A stretch of 7,828 nt of DNA from Candidatus Dormiibacterota bacterium (lineage in GTDB: Bacteria > Chloroflexota > Dormibacteria > Aeolococcales > Bog-877). Location of the stretch: contig PLDE01000214.1 in NCBI GenBank assembly GCA_003135035.1, forward strand, positions 1 to 7,828, read 5' to 3'. The position numbers and the translations under genes were made by a program. This document shows, in pieces, positions 5,890 through 7,828 of the stretch. The first letter of the stretch is position 1. Every line of letters begins with the position of its first letter. A model generated the notes under the pieces. The model ran no database searches, had not been told where the DNA came from, and saw only the letters and a program-made list of their open reading frames with translations.

Positions 5890-6321
5890 GTGACCGCTCT
5901 CCTCACCAACCAGTTTCTCTGGATCCCGCTGCTGGCCTGGGCCATCGGCCAGCTCCTCAAGGTGGTCACCGACTCCTGGCGCCAGCACCGGCTCAGCCTT
6001 CGCTCGCTGGGGATGTCGGGCGGAATGCCCAGCTCTCATACCGCGCTGACCGTCTGTCTGACCACGATCCTGGCCAAGAAGCTGGGCCTCGGTTCGCCGA
6101 TCTTTGCGGCGGTGGCCATCATCACCATGGTGGTCGTCTACGATGCCACCGGAGTGCGCCGCTCCGCGGGCCAGCAGAGCGTGATCCTCAACCAGGTGCT
6201 CGACGACTTGCGCAGCCACCTGGGATTCCGCTACGAACGCCTCCGCGAATTCATCGGCCACACGCCCTACGAGGTACTCGCCGGAGCTGTGCTGGGGGTC
6301 GCGGTGGGGCTCTTGTTCTGA
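5890..6321 (+). CDS. Divergent PAP2 family membrane protein (DUF212, YuiD-like)
   Basis: A 143-residue membrane protein of the divergent PAP2 family (DUF212; Bacillus YuiD type), distantly related to lipid phosphatases; the physiological substrate is not established. Motifs: an N-terminal helix (about 8-25, LAWAIGQLLKVV); SLGMSGGMPSSHTALTV (39-55), with GGMPSSH matching the PAP2 SxH motif; helix 66-84; YDATGVRRSAGQQSVILNQ (84-102), the family's 'DaaGVRraaG.qa..lN'; and GHTPYEVLAGAVLGVAVGLL (123-142). GTG at 5890 is taken because the residues after it fit the family N-terminus, though no clear ribosome-binding site precedes it; coupling to xseB (9 bases upstream) may explain this. An ATG at 5885 is out of frame and stops after two codons. 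In Firmicutes this gene often sits between xseB/ispA and dxs, so a link to isoprenoid diphosphate metabolism is plausible but inferred; those genes are absent here. Confidence 0.92.
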   Translation: MTALLTNQFLWIPLLAWAIGQLLKVVTDSWRQHRLSLRSLGMSGGMPSSHTALTVCLTTILAKKLGLGSPIFAAVAIITMVVVYDATGVRRSAGQQSVILNQVLDDLRSHLGFRYERLREFIGHTPYEVLAGAVLGVAVGLLF

Positions 6322-6400
6322 ATTGGCGGCTCCGGTACCGGCCCCGGTGAGGGCCTAAGATCCTAGGCGCGATGTCAGCAATTCAGCGTCGGCAGTGGGC
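6322..6400. promoter_or_regulatory. Gap before nadK with dyads and a possible promoter
   Basis: The only untranslated gap within the right-hand gene run. It holds CCGGTACCGG (6332-6341), a 5-bp hairpin GGCCC/GGGCC with a 6-base loop (6340-6355), and CCTAAGATCCTAGG (6354-6367), a dyad with 12 of 14 bases symmetric. TAAGAT at 6356-6361 matches a -10 hexamer at 4 of 6 positions but has no good -35. No T-run follows the hairpins, so a classical terminator is not supported. It may be a secondary promoter or operator for nadK-recN. Confidence 0.35.
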
Positions 6401-7306
6401 ATGAACGGGGTCGACAGCACCGCCTCCATCGGCTTTCTGCTCCACTTTCGAGAATCCCCCGAGTCGCCCACCCTACGCCGGGCCCGTGACGTTGCCGAAG
6501 CAGCCTCGCTGCGCACCTGGGTGGCCCAGCACGATGCCGACGCGGTGCTGGCCCGGGAGCTGGCCAGCGCCCGCCTGCTGGTGGCCATCGGCGGGGACGG
6601 CACGCTGCTCTACTCGGCCCAGCGGGCCGCTCCTCGGGGAGTGCCTCTGCTCGGGGTCAACCGGGGCCAACTGGGCTTCCTGACCAACGTCGAGATGGCC
6701 CAGCTGCCGGACGCCATCGAGGCTTTCGTCAGCGACGACTACGAGATCGGGCGGCGGCGGACTCTCCGCGGCGAGGTTCGCGGTGAGGACGGCATGGAGG
6801 CCACTTTGGAGGTAGCCATCAACGAGATTGTGGTCAAAGCGGAGGGGGTGAGCCTGGTCCGCCTCGAGGTGACCAGCGACGACCAGCTGGTGGGGGTCTT
6901 CGATGCCGATGGTTTGGTGGTGGCGACCAGCGTGGGCTCGACCGCCTACTCCCTCTCCGCGGGGGGACCGCCGGTTGACTCGCGGGTGCCTGCCTTGGTG
7001 CTGACCCCGCTCAACCCGCACGCTTTGATCAGCCGCTCCTTGGTGATACCGGACACCCTCGATGTGAAGATCGAGGTCCAGCGCGGTCGGGCGGTCGCCG
7101 CCGCCGACGGACAGGTCTGGGCCCAGCTTGAGCCCGGCTGCGAGCTCATCGTCAAGCAGGGACCGGAGCTGCGCATGATCCGGCCTCCGGGAACTCCCGG
7201 ATTCTTCCAGCGGCTCCGCTCCAAGACCGGGTTCGGTGCCGTGCTCAAACTCGATCCGGAGGAGCCGCAAGCCGCCCTAGTCAGGCCGGATCGCCAGCTC
7301 TCCTGA
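6401..7306 (+). CDS. nadK: NAD kinase
   Basis: NAD kinase phosphorylates NAD+ with ATP (or polyphosphate in some bacteria) to give NADP+, the only route to NADP. The product is 301 residues from ATG 6401, normal for the family. Motifs in order: LLVAIGGDGTLLYSAQ (59-74) with the GGDGT nucleotide loop and catalytic D66; LLGVNRGQLGFLTNV (83-97); AINEIVV (139-145), the conserved NE pair; FDADGLVVATSVGSTAYSLS (167-186), matching 'DGliVaTPtGSTAYslSaGGp'; LTPLNPHALISRSLVIP (201-217); and ADGQ (235-238). GTG 6395 is in frame two codons upstream and equally possible; neither has a clear ribosome-binding site. A 10-codon open frame (6372-6404) ends in an ATGA overlap with this ATG. recN starts 3 bases after the stop, and the nadK-recN pairing is common across Gram-positive genomes, where tlyA or argR usually lie nearby; both are missing here. 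Confidence 0.97.
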   Translation: MNGVDSTASIGFLLHFRESPESPTLRRARDVAEAASLRTWVAQHDADAVLARELASARLLVAIGGDGTLLYSAQRAAPRGVPLLGVNRGQLGFLTNVEMAQLPDAIEAFVSDDYEIGRRRTLRGEVRGEDGMEATLEVAINEIVVKAEGVSLVRLEVTSDDQLVGVFDADGLVVATSVGSTAYSLSAGGPPVDSRVPALVLTPLNPHALISRSLVIPDTLDVKIEVQRGRAVAAADGQVWAQLEPGCELIVKQGPELRMIRPPGTPGFFQRLRSKTGFGAVLKLDPEEPQAALVRPDRQLS

Positions 7307-7309
7307 GCC

Positions 7310-7828
7310 ATGCTGGTGGAGTTGAGGGTGGAGAACTTGGCCGTGATTGAGCGCTCCGATGCTCGCTTCGGGGCTCGTTTCAACGCGATCACCGGCGAGA
7401 CCGGCGCCGGCAAGTCGGTGCTCCTCTCGGCGCTGGGACTTGCCCTCGGGGCCAGGGCGGACCCCGACCTGGTCCGGCGGGGGGCCGAGCGCGCCCTGGC
7501 CAGTGCCGTGTTCGAGGATCCCCCGGCCGCTGCTGCCGAGACCTGCCGAGCCCTCGGTGTTGCCGTGGAGGAGACCCTGGTCCTGACCAGGGAGCTCTCC
7601 AGCTCGGGCCGCGGCGGATCCCGTGCCAATGGGTCGATCGTTCCCGCGACCGCCCTCCGCGACCTCGGTTCTCAGCTGGTCGATGTCCAGGGTCAGGGAG
7701 CGTCGTCCCTCTGGTTGCGCGAGGCCGAGCAGCGGGCTGCCCTGGACAGCCTGGGTGGTGAGCCAGCCGCTCGGGGGCTCCGCCGCATCGGTGAATTCTG
7801 GTCGAAGCGCCAGGAGATCGAGACGGCC
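7310..7828 (+). CDS. recN: DNA repair protein RecN, N-terminal part (3' end outside window)
   Basis: RecN is an SMC-like ATPase that gathers broken DNA ends early in recombination repair. The frame is open from ATG 7310 to the window end (173 codons), covering the N-terminal ABC half and the start of the coiled coil. Evidence: MLVELRVENLAVIE at the start, as in most RecN; Walker A GETGAGKS (residues 29-36); LGLALGARADPDLVRRG (42-58), the family's 'lgLlLG.RAd.dliR.G'; VLTRELSSSGRGGSRANG (91-108), matching 'l.ReisssGRSr.rvNG'; and LVDVQGQGASS (123-133) at the Q-loop-like 'lvdihGQheh' position, where both His residues are replaced. The Walker B and signature motifs lie beyond the window. No ribosome-binding site is evident; the start is 3 bases after the nadK stop, suggesting coupled translation. 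No SOS-box-like operator is apparent. Confidence 0.95.
   Translation, partial: MLVELRVENLAVIERSDARFGARFNAITGETGAGKSVLLSALGLALGARADPDLVRRGAERALASAVFEDPPAAAAETCRALGVAVEETLVLTRELSSSGRGGSRANGSIVPATALRDLGSQLVDVQGQGASSLWLREAEQRAALDSLGGEPAARGLRRIGEFWSKRQEIETA

Noticed and set aside
5885..5893. ATG at 5885 as the start of the divergent-PAP2 gene
   Set aside because: It reads Met-Ala-stop in a different frame; the family N-terminus is in the frame of GTG 5890.
6340..6355. GGCCC/GGGCC hairpin as a terminator after the divergent-PAP2 gene
   Set aside because: Only a 5-bp stem and no T-run follows, so intrinsic termination is not supported.
1..7828. Novel defence, mobile or biosynthetic system
   Set aside because: No transposase, integrase, toxin-antitoxin, restriction, CRISPR or synthetase signature was seen on either strand; every long gene belongs to a known family, mostly housekeeping.

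Overview
The window is about two-thirds G+C, gene-dense and almost entirely protein-coding. It holds eleven genes, two of them cut by the window edges, and I see no mobile element, CRISPR array, tRNA or rRNA. The gene set and order (efp, an Asp23/Gls24 gene, nusB, xseA, xseB, a divergent-PAP2 gene, nadK, recN) match a block known to me from Firmicutes and other Terrabacteria. With the high G+C and GTG starts, this points to a high-GC Terrabacterial lineage such as Chloroflexota, Dormibacterota or a deep actinobacterial relative. The lineage is inference from synteny and composition, not a database match.

Left part (1-1268, plus strand): the C-terminal catalytic part of the endolytic murein transglycosylase MltG, then a short A24-type prepilin peptidase lacking the usual cytoplasmic methylase/zinc domain. 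Middle (1261-2676, minus strand): a 471-residue tandem HD protein with a degenerate first HD module and a C-terminal HD-GYP module (GYH variant), a likely cyclic-di-GMP phosphodiesterase. It converges on the prepilin peptidase with an 8-base tail overlap. A 253-base divergent intergenic region (2677-2929) separates it from efp and holds a perfect 7-bp inverted repeat and a strong efp ribosome-binding site.

Right part (2930-7828, plus strand): a tightly packed run of efp, Asp23/Gls24, nusB, xseA, xseB and divergent PAP2, in which genes overlap or sit within 9 bases of each other and are probably co-transcribed. A 79-base gap with small dyads follows, then nadK and the start of recN, 3 bases apart. 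The run joins translation (EF-P), envelope-associated Asp23, rRNA antitermination (NusB), exonuclease VII (XseA/XseB), a membrane phosphatase-like protein, NADP synthesis and double-strand-break repair (RecN).

Most of the window is conserved housekeeping, and I found no convincing undescribed system. The points worth a second look are: the variant tandem HD protein, the stand-alone prepilin peptidase catalytic domain, Arg at the EF-P loop tip, loss of the usual isoprenoid and regulator genes from the xseB-recN block, motif changes in RecN and XseA, and dyads in the two real intergenic gaps.
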